Source: G051903925 sp051903925 (GTDB lineage Bacteria > Pseudomonadota > Alphaproteobacteria > Zavarziniales > Zavarziniaceae). Taken from it: a stretch of 64,000 nt of DNA. A model generated the notes under the pieces. It did no database searches and was not told the DNA's origin. It worked only from the letters and a program-made list of their open reading frames with translations. The position numbers were made by a program, and so were the translations under genes. The stretch lies in the NCBI RefSeq assembly GCF_051903925.1, contig NZ_CP173678.1, positions 2,914,001 through 2,978,000 of the forward strand, in the 5' to 3' direction. Below are positions 14,488 to 23,119 of the stretch, one piece after another (positions within the stretch are counted from its first letter, which is position 1; every line of letters begins with the position of its first letter).

Positions 14488-15057
14488 CTACTGGGCGGCG
14501 ACGCCCATCTGGCCGGCCAGAAGCTTGGCCTGCTCCAGCTGCGCCTGCGCTTCCGGCAGGTTCGCCTTGGCATAGCGCTGCAGGTTCTGGTCGGAACTGT
14601 CGGCCGCCTGCTGGCCCAGGAGGCTCACCGACTCGGTGCGCGCCGTGACCTGATAGTCCAGATAGGCCCGGTCGAACGCGGCACCGTCCAGCTGGGCCAT
14701 TTCCTCAAGCTGGGCCGCATCCTCCTGGTTGGGGGTCATGGGCGCGTTCTTGCCCGCCTGTCCGGCCATCAGGGTCAGTTCCTGCTGCGCCTTCTGCTGG
14801 CTGGCGAGAAGCTGGGTCGCGTACTCGCGCACGGTGGGCGTGGGCGAGCGCTGGATCGCCAGTTCCGACGCCTTGATGTCGGTGATGTTCGAGGACGCCG
14901 CCTCGATCGTGAAGCGCTCGGCCATGCCGCCGCCCAGGCCCGTGGGGGTGCCGTCGGGCGACATGGACTGGTCGGCCGCCATCGCCGCGGGGGCCGCAAG
15001 CGCCAGGGCGAGAACGCTGGCCAGGGTGGTGGAGCGCAGGGTCTGGAAACGGGTCAT
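14488..15057 (-). CDS. DUF4142-family secreted protein
   Basis: 189 residues from ATG 15057. A signal peptide covers residues 1-28 (TTLASVLALALAAPAAMAAD, cleavage after AMA). The mature part is a four-helix, ferritin-like DUF4142 domain: EAASSNITDIKASELAIQRS, VREYATQLLASQQKAQQEL, a LDGAAFDRAYLDYQV helix and a C-terminal Gln-rich helix. DUF4142 proteins are periplasmic, of unclear function, and often associated with stress. Single gene, convergent with the HisKA_2 protein and divergent from the STAS gene. Confidence 0.82.
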   Translation of the reverse strand: MTRFQTLRSTTLASVLALALAAPAAMAADQSMSPDGTPTGLGGGMAERFTIEAASSNITDIKASELAIQRSPTPTVREYATQLLASQQKAQQELTLMAGQAGKNAPMTPNQEDAAQLEEMAQLDGAAFDRAYLDYQVTARTESVSLLGQQAADSSDQNLQRYAKANLPEAQAQLEQAKLLAGQMGVAAQ

Positions 15058-15222
15058 TGACGCAACCTTTCGACTGTCGGTGAACCGGTCGGGTTCTGCG
15101 CAGGCTGAAGTCGCGCGCCGGCCCATTGTTCCTTGCGATGCGTGTGCCCTTGCCTTGCGCATGGCGGCGGAAATGACCAGCATCGGGGAACACGGGGCGG
15201 ACGCCAGACAAAGGGGCAGACA

Positions 15223-15558
15223 TTGGACGTGGCCGAGCGCAGAAACGGGGATGTCGCGATCCTGGCCCCGCGGGGGCGGATCGATCACGAGTCGAGCCAG
15301 GCCTTCCAGCAGCGGGTGCTGGCGGCCCTCACGCCCCAGGCCAAGGTGCTGTGCGACTTTTCCGGCGTCGACTATGTCAGCACCGCCGGCCTGCGCGCCC
15401 TGATGGCGGCGGCCAAGCATGCGACGGCCAAGGGCGCCCGGGTCGGCCTGGGCGGCCTTCAGCCCGAGGTGCGCAAGATCTTCGCGATCGCGCGATTCTC
15501 CTATGTCCTGCCGATTTTCGACACGGTGGACGAGGCGGTGGCCGCGTGGAAATCCTGA
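15223..15558 (+). CDS. STAS-domain anti-sigma-factor antagonist (RsbV-like)
   Basis: 111 residues from TTG 15223, chosen because AAGGGG (15211-15216) is 6 nt upstream; the frame is open to 15133 but lacks another supported start. STAS fold: GDVAILAPRGRIDHESSQAF, VLCDFSGVDYVSTAGLRALM, and a KIFAIARFSYVLPIFDT end. The Ser of DYVSTAG is the position phosphorylated by RsbW/SpoIIAB-type kinases. In partner switching the dephosphorylated antagonist frees a bound target by capturing the kinase. Followed 54 bp later by an MBL hydrolase and then by a SpoIIE-type phosphatase; an RsbW-like kinase lies at 19978. Confidence 0.85.
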   Translation: MDVAERRNGDVAILAPRGRIDHESSQAFQQRVLAALTPQAKVLCDFSGVDYVSTAGLRALMAAAKHATAKGARVGLGGLQPEVRKIFAIARFSYVLPIFDTVDEAVAAWKS

Positions 15559-15612
15559 ACGCCGTCCTCATCGAACACAGCCAGGTGCCCACCGCGTGAG
15601 AGACGACCGGCC

Positions 15613-16572
15613 ATGAAGGTGAAGTTCTGGGGCACCCGCGGTTCCCTGCCCACTGCGCTGACGTCGGCATCGGTCCGCGCCAAGCTGCGCGAGGCGCTGC
15701 TGCGGGCCAAGGGGATCGACCTGACCAGCGAGAAGGCGGTTGAGGCCTATCTGGACGGCCTGCCGTTCTCGATCGCTGGAACCTATGGCGGGAATTCGCC
15801 GTGCGTGCAGCTGGTCGACGGGCAGGAGGAACTGTTCTTCTTCGACCTTGGATCGGGCGCGCGCGACCTTGGGCAGAGCCTGATCCAGAAGTACGGCAGC
15901 CCCAAGCTGCCGGTGCCCGTCAACATCGTGATGTCCCACCTGCACTGGGACCACATCATGGGCTTTCCGTTCTTCACGCCGGCCTATGTGCCGGGCAACG
16001 TGATCCGCATCCATGGCTGTCACGCCGAACTGCGGGAAGCGTTCGAGCGGCAGCACGGCGCGCCGTCCTTCCCGGTCGATTTCAAGGCCCTGGGCGCCAG
16101 GATCGAGTTTGTTGTGCTGGACCCGGACGAGACGCACCATGTCGGCGGCTTTGACCTCCGCATCATGAAGCAGCGCCATACCGGCGACTCCTATGGCTAC
16201 CGGGCAACGCGCAATGGCCGCAGTGTTGTCTACGCCACCGACTCCGAACATCGGATCGACACGGCGGAGGAGGCCTATCCCTATACCGAGTTCTTCTGGG
16301 GCGCCGATGTCGTCGTCTTCGACACGATGTACTCCCTGGCCGACGCTGTTTCGATCCGCGAGGACTGGGGCCATTCCAGCAACATGGTGGCGGTGGAACT
16401 GGCGCAGTTCGCCCATGTGAAGCATCTGGTCCTGTTCCATCACGAGCCGACCTGCGACGACGCCATGCTCGACCTGATCCTGGGCGAGACGCAGGCCTTC
16501 GCCCAGCTGAGCCCGAGCGAGCCGCCCCTGCAGATCAGCTCGGCCTATGACGGACTTGAAATCGAAGCCTGA
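15613..16572 (+). CDS. MBL-fold metal-dependent hydrolase
   Basis: 319 residues. The MBL motif HLHWDHIMG (His-x-His-x-Asp-His, about residue 109) is intact, with the N-terminal FWGTRGSLP and the NSPCVQL strand typical of the CpsB/PhnP/ElaC-related branch. Later ligands are the His of RHTGDSYG, the Asp of YATDSEH and a C-terminal HHEP. The substrate is unknown; the branch includes phosphodiesterase- and nuclease-like enzymes. The gene overlaps the phosphatase gene by 26 bp, implying coupling with partner-switching signalling. Cytoplasmic, no signal peptide. Confidence 0.83.
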   Translation: MKVKFWGTRGSLPTALTSASVRAKLREALLRAKGIDLTSEKAVEAYLDGLPFSIAGTYGGNSPCVQLVDGQEELFFFDLGSGARDLGQSLIQKYGSPKLPVPVNIVMSHLHWDHIMGFPFFTPAYVPGNVIRIHGCHAELREAFERQHGAPSFPVDFKALGARIEFVVLDPDETHHVGGFDLRIMKQRHTGDSYGYRATRNGRSVVYATDSEHRIDTAEEAYPYTEFFWGADVVVFDTMYSLADAVSIREDWGHSSNMVAVELAQFAHVKHLVLFHHEPTCDDAMLDLILGETQAFAQLSPSEPPLQISSAYDGLEIEA

Positions 16573-18781
16573 GCCGTCCGCGCCCTGGTACCGCTCGCGG
16601 ACGCGGCTGCTGGGGCTTGGCCTGCTGCTCCTGATGGTCCTGGCCGTGGCGGTACGTGGCGACCGCAGCGGCAATGCGACGGTGCAGGGCCCAGCGCCGC
16701 CCGACCTCCTCGACAATGTGCGCGACGCGACCTTTGACCTGTGGCAGGCCTGGGCCCCGCCGCCGCAGCGTCCGCTGGCGGCCCGCGTGGTGGCGCTGGA
16801 CGAGGAGAGCCTGTCCCGCTACGGCAACTGGCCCTGGCCGCGCAGCCTGGTCGCGCGCCTGGTCGACGGGCTGAACCAGGCGGGTGCCGCGGCGATCGGC
16901 ATCGACATCATCTTCGCCGAGCGGGACAGCCATTCCCTGGCCTCGCTCGCACGGCTGCGCGCCGACCTGGCGCCCGATGTCAAGGCGATGCTGGAGGCCC
17001 TGCCCAGCGACGACGACCGGCTGCGCGATTCGCTGAAGGCGGCTCCCGTCGTGCTGGCCATGGCGCCCAATGACGGGGTCCAGGTCGGGCCCCGCGCGCC
17101 GCTGCCCGCCACGCTGATCCTGGGCCAGGGGGGCGAGCCCTATCCCTGGCTGGGCCGTTTCGCCAGCGTTACAGCCAGCCACAGCGCGCTGCGTCGCGCG
17201 GCGCCCGGCGCCGGCCTGATCGCGCAAGGCGGGGCCGTGCCACGCGGCATCCCGCTGCTGATGGCGCGCGTCCTGGCCGACGCGACCGGGCGGGTGACGC
17301 CCACCTATGCGCCCGCGCTGACGCTGGACATGATGGCCCTGGCTACGCTGGACCAGGCCGGCCGGCGGCAGCCCTTCGTCGTGGAGGTCGGCGCGCGCGG
17401 CCTTGACGCGATCCGCCTGGACGACATTCGCATTCCGGTGGATCGCCAGGGCCGCGTTCATGTCCGGCTGCAGCCCAGCGCCCTGTCCGCTCCCCGCATC
17501 ATCCCGGCCTATCAGGTGATCGAGGGGCAGGTGCCGCCAGGCGCCCTGGCCGGGCGCTTGGTCCTTGTCGGGGCGACGGCGGCGGGCCTTGGCGACAGCA
17601 AGGCAACGCCCGTCGATCCGGCCATGCCGGGGGTGGAGATCCACGCCCAGCTGCTCGATTCGTTCCTGGCCCAGCAGTATCTGGATTGGCCCGCCTGGGG
17701 CCTGTGGGCGGAGCTTGGCCTGCTGCTGGCGGTGGGCCTGCTGGTCGTGCTGGGCCTGCCCTACCAGCATCCGCGCCTGGCTTTGCCCCTGGTCTTCCTG
17801 GTGATGGCGGGCGCCCTGGCGCTCAGCTTCGGGGCCTTTGTCGGCGGCCTGCTGATCGACGGCACGGCAGCGGCCCTGGCGGCGCTGGTGCTGTTCCTGC
17901 CGGTACAGGGCGGCACGCTGCTGCACGAGATCCGGGTCCGCCGGCAGGTGGCGGGCGAACTTGCCCAGGCGCAGACGCGGGAATTGCGCATCCAGGCCGA
18001 TGTCGATGCCGCGCGCACGATCCAGATGGGCCTGCTGCCCCGCCGCTTTCCCGCATTCCCCGAACGGCAGGACTTCGACCTGCACGCCATCATCGAGCCG
18101 GCGCGCGGTGTGGGCGGCGACTTCTATGACTTCCTGCTGGTCGACGAGCGGCACCTGTTCTTTGCGATCGCGGACGTTTCGGGCAAGGGCATCCCGGCAG
18201 CCCTGTTCATGGCGGTCACGCGCGACATCCTCCACCGGCTGGCCGCGCAGCAGGATGGCGCCCTGTCCCAACTGATGGACGGCGCCAACAGCCACATCGC
18301 CGCCGCCAACGTGCCGATGATGGAGGAAGGGAACGACGGCATGTTCGTCACCGTCCTGGCAGGCGTGCTGGATACGGAGACGGGGGAGATGTCGTACTGC
18401 TCGGCCGGCCACGATGCGCCGCTGGTGCGCACCGGGTCCGGCGCGATCGACGCCCTGCCGACCGAAGGCGGGCCGCCGCTGGGCATCCTGGACGAGTTCG
18501 CCTATCCGGTGGAGATGGTGCGGCTTGAGCCGGGGACGACCCTGGTCCTCTACACCGACGGCGTCAGTGAGGCCTGGGACACGCAGGACCGCCTCTATGG
18601 CGAGGCGCGCATCCGCGCGGCCTTCGCGGACGTGGCCCCCGGGTCATCGGCAGAGATGGTCGCGCAGGGCATCTATGGCGACCTGAAGCAGTTCGCCAAG
18701 GGGGCGGAGGTCGCCGACGACATCACCCTCCTGGTCGTGCGCTGGCTTGGACCGGGGGCCGCGGCGGGTGGCGCGGGATAG
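16547..18781 (+). CDS. CHASE2-SpoIIE membrane protein phosphatase
   Basis: 744 residues. One N-terminal membrane helix (about 22-38), then a periplasmic CHASE2 domain (about 50-370: VVALDEESLSRYGNWPWPRS, the GIDIIFAERD motif, PGVEIHAQLLDSFLAQQYLD). Three membrane helices follow (about 385-465) and a cytoplasmic PP2C/SpoIIE domain (about 500-735). Metal-binding and catalytic motifs are intact: RGVGGDFYDF, SGKGIPAALFMA, CSAGHDAPLV, YTDGVSEAWD and a final DDITLLVVR. CHASE2 senses an extracytoplasmic signal; the phosphatase should dephosphorylate a STAS antagonist such as the one at 15223. The start overlaps the MBL gene by 26 bp and lacks a good ribosome site. Confidence 0.9.
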   Translation: MTDLKSKPEPSAPWYRSRTRLLGLGLLLLMVLAVAVRGDRSGNATVQGPAPPDLLDNVRDATFDLWQAWAPPPQRPLAARVVALDEESLSRYGNWPWPRSLVARLVDGLNQAGAAAIGIDIIFAERDSHSLASLARLRADLAPDVKAMLEALPSDDDRLRDSLKAAPVVLAMAPNDGVQVGPRAPLPATLILGQGGEPYPWLGRFASVTASHSALRRAAPGAGLIAQGGAVPRGIPLLMARVLADATGRVTPTYAPALTLDMMALATLDQAGRRQPFVVEVGARGLDAIRLDDIRIPVDRQGRVHVRLQPSALSAPRIIPAYQVIEGQVPPGALAGRLVLVGATAAGLGDSKATPVDPAMPGVEIHAQLLDSFLAQQYLDWPAWGLWAELGLLLAVGLLVVLGLPYQHPRLALPLVFLVMAGALALSFGAFVGGLLIDGTAAALAALVLFLPVQGGTLLHEIRVRRQVAGELAQAQTRELRIQADVDAARTIQMGLLPRRFPAFPERQDFDLHAIIEPARGVGGDFYDFLLVDERHLFFAIADVSGKGIPAALFMAVTRDILHRLAAQQDGALSQLMDGANSHIAAANVPMMEEGNDGMFVTVLAGVLDTETGEMSYCSAGHDAPLVRTGSGAIDALPTEGGPPLGILDEFAYPVEMVRLEPGTTLVLYTDGVSEAWDTQDRLYGEARIRAAFADVAPGSSAEMVAQGIYGDLKQFAKGAEVADDITLLVVRWLGPGAAAGGAG

Positions 18782-18818
18782 GTCTCCCCCACAAGGCGGT
18801 GAGGGGACTGAAGGGCGC

Positions 18819-19418
18819 TCAGCGGACCGTGATGGCCACGCGCCGATTGCGGGGTTCGGAGGTTTCGTCGGGGGTCGCGACCAGCAGGTCGGCTTCGCCC
18901 CGGCCGGCGATCTCGATGCGGTCGGCGGGAATGCCGTCGCGCACCAGCCGCTCGGCCATGGCGCGCGCCCGCTCGACCGAAAGCTCGCGATTATAGGCGG
19001 CGTCGCCCGTCGAATCGGTATGGCCGATCACCTCGATATCCCACGAGGCGCGGCGCCGGATTTCGGGGAAGATGCGGGCGTAGTCGGCTTCCGACTCAGG
19101 GGTCAGGTCGGCGCTGTCCATCTTGAAATAGAGCCGGAAATGCGCCGGCATGTCGGGCTGCGCCGCGCGGGCCGGGCCGAACAGGGCGTCGATCTCCTGC
19201 CGGCTGCGGGTCGAAGGTCCGAACGGGTTGCGTTCGCCCTTTTCGGCCGAGGCATAGGACTGGTCGAGCAGCGTCTCTGCCCCGTCGCGGTCGCGCACGC
19301 TGACGGCACCCACATGGCCGTCGGCGCTGGGGACAAGCACCACCGTGTCGCGCGGTGCCGCGCAGGCGGCCGCAAGCAGGCCCAGCGCCAGGACCGGAAC
19401 AGCCGCCATATGGGCCAT
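18819..19418 (-). CDS. OmpA-family lipoprotein
   Basis: 199 residues; ATG 19418 has a GGAG site 8 nt upstream. A lipoprotein signal peptide ends at LLAAAC (Cys about residue 19). The C-terminal OmpA-like domain (about 93-199) has the peptidoglycan-binding signature IEVIGHTDSTGDAAYNRELS and ERARAMAERL, with the Asp and Arg that hold diaminopimelate (HTDSTG; RNRRV). The FYFKMDSADLTPESEADY-like start fits the family. It is the second gene of a pair with the FecR protein (4-bp gap) and convergent with the CHASE2-SpoIIE gene. Confidence 0.85.
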   Translation of the reverse strand: MAHMAAVPVLALGLLAAACAAPRDTVVLVPSADGHVGAVSVRDRDGAETLLDQSYASAEKGERNPFGPSTRSRQEIDALFGPARAAQPDMPAHFRLYFKMDSADLTPESEADYARIFPEIRRRASWDIEVIGHTDSTGDAAYNRELSVERARAMAERLVRDGIPADRIEIAGRGEADLLVATPDETSEPRNRRVAITVR

Positions 19419-19422
19419 GGCT

Positions 19423-19878
19423 CTACTCCGCGCTGACCAGGATGGTGGTGCCGCGGATCCCCATGATCATCCGGTTGGTCCGGACCTGGAGCGCGCCGGG
19501 CGAGGCCTTGGGGATTTCGCCCGAGGTCAGGGCCAGGGTGCCGCGCCGCATGTCGGCGGTCATGCGCCCCTCATAGGCGCCTGAATCGAAGGCGTAATCG
19601 GACAGGATCAGTTCGCTGTCAGGCCCCAGCGACAGGACCGTGTCGTCGATCATGACGACGCCCAGGCTGCCGTTCATGCCGGTCACCAGCACGTCCTGCT
19701 GGAAGATCGGCTCGCCCATCGCGGGTGTCAGGCTGGTGCCGTCGCGCTCGATCGTCACGCTGCCCGCCAGGGTGCGGACCTTGCCGATCGGAGATTCGGC
19801 GGACGCACCCTGGGCCAGGCAGGGTCCGGCCAGCAGCAGGACGATGGCACAAGCAGCACCTTGCCACGCTTTCCGCAT
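19423..19878 (-). CDS. FecR-domain periplasmic protein
   Basis: 151 residues from ATG 19878; the upstream frame is not needed. Signal peptide residues 1-24 (AWQGAACAIVLLLAGPCLAQ). The rest is a FecR-type beta domain: IGKVRTLAGSVTIERDG, GEPIFQQDVLVTGMNGSLGV, VMIDDTVLSLGPDSELILSD and MRRGTLALTSG. This subfamily of stand-alone periplasmic FecR domains often accompanies CHASE2 and OmpA-like proteins. It probably forms an operon with the OmpA lipoprotein and is divergent from the RsbW-like kinase (start 19978), with about 100 bp between them. Confidence 0.85.
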   Translation of the reverse strand: MRKAWQGAACAIVLLLAGPCLAQGASAESPIGKVRTLAGSVTIERDGTSLTPAMGEPIFQQDVLVTGMNGSLGVVMIDDTVLSLGPDSELILSDYAFDSGAYEGRMTADMRRGTLALTSGEIPKASPGALQVRTNRMIMGIRGTTILVSAE

Positions 19879-19977
19879 CTTGCATTCCCGGCAGGGCCGG
19901 CCCACCGCCGGCAGCAATATCGACACTACTATGCGGCGAAGGCTGCATCACGTCCAAGCCTTCGGCACTATGGGGTG

Positions 19978-20394
19978 ATGGATGTCACATTGCCTGCCGA
20001 CGCCAGTGCCCTGCGCTCCCTGACCCAGCAGGTTGCGGCCTATTGCGCGGCCGCCGGACAGGCGGAGCACACCTATGACATCGCCTTTGCCGTGGAGGAG
20101 TTGCTGGTCAACGCCGCGACCCACGGGCGGTGCGGCCTGGATGGCCCGGGCGAGGTCCGGATCCGCCTTGAGCGGGCGCCCGCCGGCCTTGTCCTGCTGT
20201 TCGAGGACGACGGCCAGCCCTTCGACCCGACGGCCCATCCCGATCCCGACCTGATGCTGGGCGCCGACCAGCGGCAGGAGGGGGGTCTGGGGATCTATAT
20301 CCTGAAGACGCTGATGGACGTGCGCTACGAGCGCCGGGACGGCCGCAACCGGGTGACCTTGGCCACCCGCGCCCAGCCGCCTAGGCCCGGCTGA
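19978..20394 (+). CDS. RsbW/SpoIIAB-like anti-sigma-type ATP-binding protein
   Basis: 138 residues from ATG 19978 (the frame is open further upstream, but without support). It is a HATPase_c_2 domain with intact boxes: N-box AVEELLVNAATHG, G1 LFEDDGQPFDP and G2 GGLGIYILKTLMD. Members of this type are serine kinases of STAS antagonists and/or bind a sigma factor or other target. Together with the STAS protein at 15223 and phosphatase at 16547 it completes a partner-switching set, although not in one operon. It converges with the cytochrome b561 gene, overlapping its end by 14 bp. Confidence 0.83.
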   Translation: MDVTLPADASALRSLTQQVAAYCAAAGQAEHTYDIAFAVEELLVNAATHGRCGLDGPGEVRIRLERAPAGLVLLFEDDGQPFDPTAHPDPDLMLGADQRQEGGLGIYILKTLMDVRYERRDGRNRVTLATRAQPPRPG

Positions 20395-20938
20395 ACGGCA
20401 GCATGCGGCGCAGGACCTGGTCGCGCCGGACGAAGTGGTGGAACAGCGCGCCTGCGACATGCAGCACGAACAGCGCGATGAGCACCCAGACCAGCGCCTC
20501 GTGCACGCCTTCGGCCGACTTGTGGAGCTCCTGGTCGGGTCCCATCAGGTTCGGGATCGGCACCAGGCCGAACCACAGGGTCGGCACCTGGAACGCGGAG
20601 GTGGAGATCGCGACCCAGCCGGTGAAAGTAAGCGCGAACAGGACCAGGTACAGTCCCCAATGCGTCAGCGTGGCAGCCGCCCGCTCGGCCAGCGACATGT
20701 GCCCCGGAAGGGCTGGCGTCGGGCCGGTCAGGCGCCATAGCAGGCGCAGCACCGTCAGGCCCAGGATCGTGAAGCCGAACGACTTGTGCCACTGGAACAG
20801 CTCGTACTTCAGGGCGTTGTCGGTGACCGCCGCCATGGTCCAGCCCAGCGCCACCATGCCGACCACGAGGAGGCCGGTCAGCCAGTGGAACGCCTTGGCG
20901 ACACTGCCCCACTCGGTCGCGCTGCTGCGTGCCGCCAT
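20381..20938 (-). CDS. Cytochrome b561 family protein
   Basis: 185 residues with four membrane helices (about 15-35, 48-66, 90-112 and 145-168). The heme-ligand His residues are visible: FHWLTG (helix 1), QWHKSFG (helix 2), and the C-terminal VHEALVWVLIALFVLHVAGA pair. It is a di-heme b-type quinol-oxidising or superoxide-scavenging inner-membrane protein, as in CybB. Third gene of a probable operon with the two YceI genes (2-bp gap after the second), a combination known from many proteobacteria, in which YceI is thought to bind isoprenoid quinones. Confidence 0.87.
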   Translation of the reverse strand: MAARSSATEWGSVAKAFHWLTGLLVVGMVALGWTMAAVTDNALKYELFQWHKSFGFTILGLTVLRLLWRLTGPTPALPGHMSLAERAAATLTHWGLYLVLFALTFTGWVAISTSAFQVPTLWFGLVPIPNLMGPDQELHKSAEGVHEALVWVLIALFVLHVAGALFHHFVRRDQVLRRMLPFSRA

Positions 20939-20940
20939 GA

Positions 20941-21564
20941 TCAGTTCCCTGCCTTGATCGAGAAGCGGATGGTGACCGGCTTGGCGACGGTCGATTCGTC
21001 ACCGAACAGGCCCTTGCCCACACCATAGTCCAGGCGGTCGATGACCAGTTCACCGGACGCGCTGGCGCCGCTGTCACTGGTCCCGATCGTCACCGGCAGC
21101 GTCACTTCCCGCGTGACGTCGCGGATCGTCAGGTCGGCCACCACCTGGTACTGGCCACCGTCGCCCGCGGTGAACGACTTCGTCGCGAAGCGCGCCTGGG
21201 GGAAGTTGGCCACGTCGAACAGGTCGCCACCGACCAGCATGCCGTCGCGCTGCGCGTCGCCGGTCGTGGCGCTGGGCGTGTCGATCACGACCTCCACCTT
21301 CGATCCTGGCAGGTCGGCCGCATCGAAGCGGATGGTGGCGGAGAACGTCTTGAACTGCCCCTCGACCGGCGCGCCGCCCGCCGTTGCCGTGAAGCTGAGG
21401 CTGCTGGCGGCGGGATCGAGCGTGTAGTCGGCGGCGCGCGCCTGGGTCGCCCAAGCCAGGGCCAGGGCGGTGAGCGCCCCGGCGGCAAGCCAAGCACGCA
21501 CCGCGCCATGCGCCGTGCCCGAACGCGCCTGCGCCCGGGCCCGCGACGCCGGTCGTCGCATCAT
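20941..21564 (-). CDS. YceI-family periplasmic protein, second copy
   Basis: 207 residues. Long signal peptide (about 1-45, Arg-rich n-region, then LAAGALTALALAWATQARAA). The mature lipocalin-like YceI barrel starts ADYTLDPAASSLSFTATAGG, with the conserved FKTFSATIRFDAADL and a FPQARFATKSF segment. Family proteins bind polyisoprenoid lipids. ATG overlaps the stop of the first YceI gene (21561-21564). The two copies are clearly diverged from each other, so they are not a recent duplication. Confidence 0.86.
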   Translation of the reverse strand: MMRRPASRARAQARSGTAHGAVRAWLAAGALTALALAWATQARAADYTLDPAASSLSFTATAGGAPVEGQFKTFSATIRFDAADLPGSKVEVVIDTPSATTGDAQRDGMLVGGDLFDVANFPQARFATKSFTAGDGGQYQVVADLTIRDVTREVTLPVTIGTSDSGASASGELVIDRLDYGVGKGLFGDESTVAKPVTIRFSIKAGN

Positions 21565-22133
21565 TCCGGCGTCGCTTCGGTGTTGATGATCAGGGGGATC
21601 TCGTCGCCGACGACCGGCACGCCATAGCTCATGCCGAACTCGCTGCGCTTGATCGTGGTTGTCGCGGTAAAGCCCGCAACCTGCTTCTGGTTCATGGGAT
21701 GCGGGCCCATGTTGTTCAGCGTCACATCGAGCACGACCGGCTTGGTCACGCCCAGCAGGGTCAGGTCGCCCGTCACCTTGGCCGTCTTCTCGCCCGTCAC
21801 CTCGACGCTGGTCGAGGTGAAGGTGATGGTCGGGAACTGCTCGACGTTGAAGAAGTCCTTGTTCTTCAGGTGCTCGTCACGCGCGGCCCAGCCCGATTGC
21901 ACGCTCGCGGCGTCGATCGTGAAGGTGACCTTGCTCTCGGCCGGCTTCTCGGGGTTGAGGTCGAGTGTGCCCTGGCCCTTGCCGAACCAGCCGTGCACGG
22001 TCGAGAAGCCCAGGTGGTTGACCGAGAACAGCACCTGCGTATGCGATTCGTCCAGTTTCCAGGGGGCCGCCTGGGCAGCGGGGATGGCGAGAAGGGCGGC
22101 AGCCGCAAGGCCGAGGACGGAACGACGGATCAT
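21561..22133 (-). CDS. YceI-family periplasmic protein, first copy
   Basis: 190 residues from ATG 22133; AAAGGAG (22144-22150) gives good spacing to this ATG but not to the TTG at 22142. Signal peptide residues 1-23 (VLGLAAAALLAIPAAQAAPW). YceI barrel: WKLDESHTQVLFSVNHLGFS, FFNVEQFPTITFTST, VTGDLTLLGVTKPVVLDV and a C-terminal EIPLIINTEAT. Heads the yceI-yceI-b561 operon. Function as quinone/isoprenoid carrier is inferred from family. Confidence 0.88.
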   Translation of the reverse strand: MIRRSVLGLAAAALLAIPAAQAAPWKLDESHTQVLFSVNHLGFSTVHGWFGKGQGTLDLNPEKPAESKVTFTIDAASVQSGWAARDEHLKNKDFFNVEQFPTITFTSTSVEVTGEKTAKVTGDLTLLGVTKPVVLDVTLNNMGPHPMNQKQVAGFTATTTIKRSEFGMSYGVPVVGDEIPLIINTEATPE

Positions 22134-22312
22134 CGAGCTCAAGCTCCTTTGAACTGGTCGGGCAACGGGTCGAATGGCAACCCTGGATTGACCCTGCGCC
22201 GGCCGGGCAGCATCCCGGTCCGGCGCTCGAGCCTAGTACAGGTGGCGCGGGGCGGCCACGGGCACACGGGGACCAGATGGGAAACCCCGCGTGCACGATT
22301 CCGCAACGCCGG

Positions 22313-22999
22313 CTATTCGGCGACCGATGCCAGGGGCCGCGCCTCCGCCACGCCCTCGGTCAGGCCGACGGGGCAGGACACGCCCGTGCCGCCCAGGCCG
22401 CAATAGCCGTTCGGCACCTTGGCCAGGTACTGCTGATGGTACTCCTCGGCATAATAGAAGTCGGGCGCGTCCATGATCTCGGTCGTGATTGCGCCAAAGC
22501 CCCGCGCGCTCAGCGCCTGCTGGTAGCGCTGGCGCGAGGCCTCGGCCGCGTCGCGCTGGGCCGCGCTCGTCGCATAGATCCCGGAGCGGTACTGGGTGCC
22601 GACATCGTTGCCCTGGCGCATTCCCTGCGTGGGGTTGTGTGCTTCCCAGAACACCTTGAGCAGCTGCTCATAGCTGACGCGGGCGGGGTCGAACACGACA
22701 AGGACCACTTCATTGTGCCCCGTGCGGCCGCTGCACACCTCCTCGTAGCTGGGATTGGGCGTGAAGCCCGCGGCATAGCCGACAGCCGTGGTGATGACGC
22801 CGGGGGTCTGCCAGAACTTGCGTTCCGCCCCCCAGAAGCAGCCCAGGCCAAAGATCGCGACCTCGCTCCCGCTCGGGAACGGCGGAACGATGGCGCTGCC
22901 GTTGACGAAGTGGCGGCCCGATACCGGCATGGGCATGGAGCGGCCCTTCAAGGCCTCTTCGGGCCGGGGCATGACCTGCTTGGACTTCGAGAACAGCAT
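22313..22999 (-). CDS. msrA: Peptide methionine-S-sulfoxide reductase
   Basis: 228 residues from ATG 22999, favoured because GGAAGGG (23009-23015) is well spaced; an ATG at 23008 would sit on the ribosome site. MsrA reduces Met-S-sulfoxide. The catalytic motif GCFWGAERKFW is near residue 54, followed by GYAAGFTPNPSYEEVCSGRTGHN-type family residues (split: TPNPSYEEVCSGRTGH). The C-terminal tail contains a GYCGLGGTGVSCPVG stretch with the likely resolving Cys residues. No signal peptide; cytoplasmic. The N-terminal extension of about 45 residues (MPRPEEALKGR) is common in this branch. Monocistronic. Confidence 0.92.
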   Translation of the reverse strand: MLFSKSKQVMPRPEEALKGRSMPMPVSGRHFVNGSAIVPPFPSGSEVAIFGLGCFWGAERKFWQTPGVITTAVGYAAGFTPNPSYEEVCSGRTGHNEVVLVVFDPARVSYEQLLKVFWEAHNPTQGMRQGNDVGTQYRSGIYATSAAQRDAAEASRQRYQQALSARGFGAITTEIMDAPDFYYAEEYHQQYLAKVPNGYCGLGGTGVSCPVGLTEGVAEARPLASVAE

Positions 23000-23119
23000 G
23001 GCGGACATCCCTTCCGTGCGCATGGCGAGCAGTTCCCTGCGATATGCGCACATGCGCCGATCCAGGCAAGACCCCTTGGCCCAATCAGCTATTCCGGCGG
23101 GGAAGCGCCCGTGTTTGAC

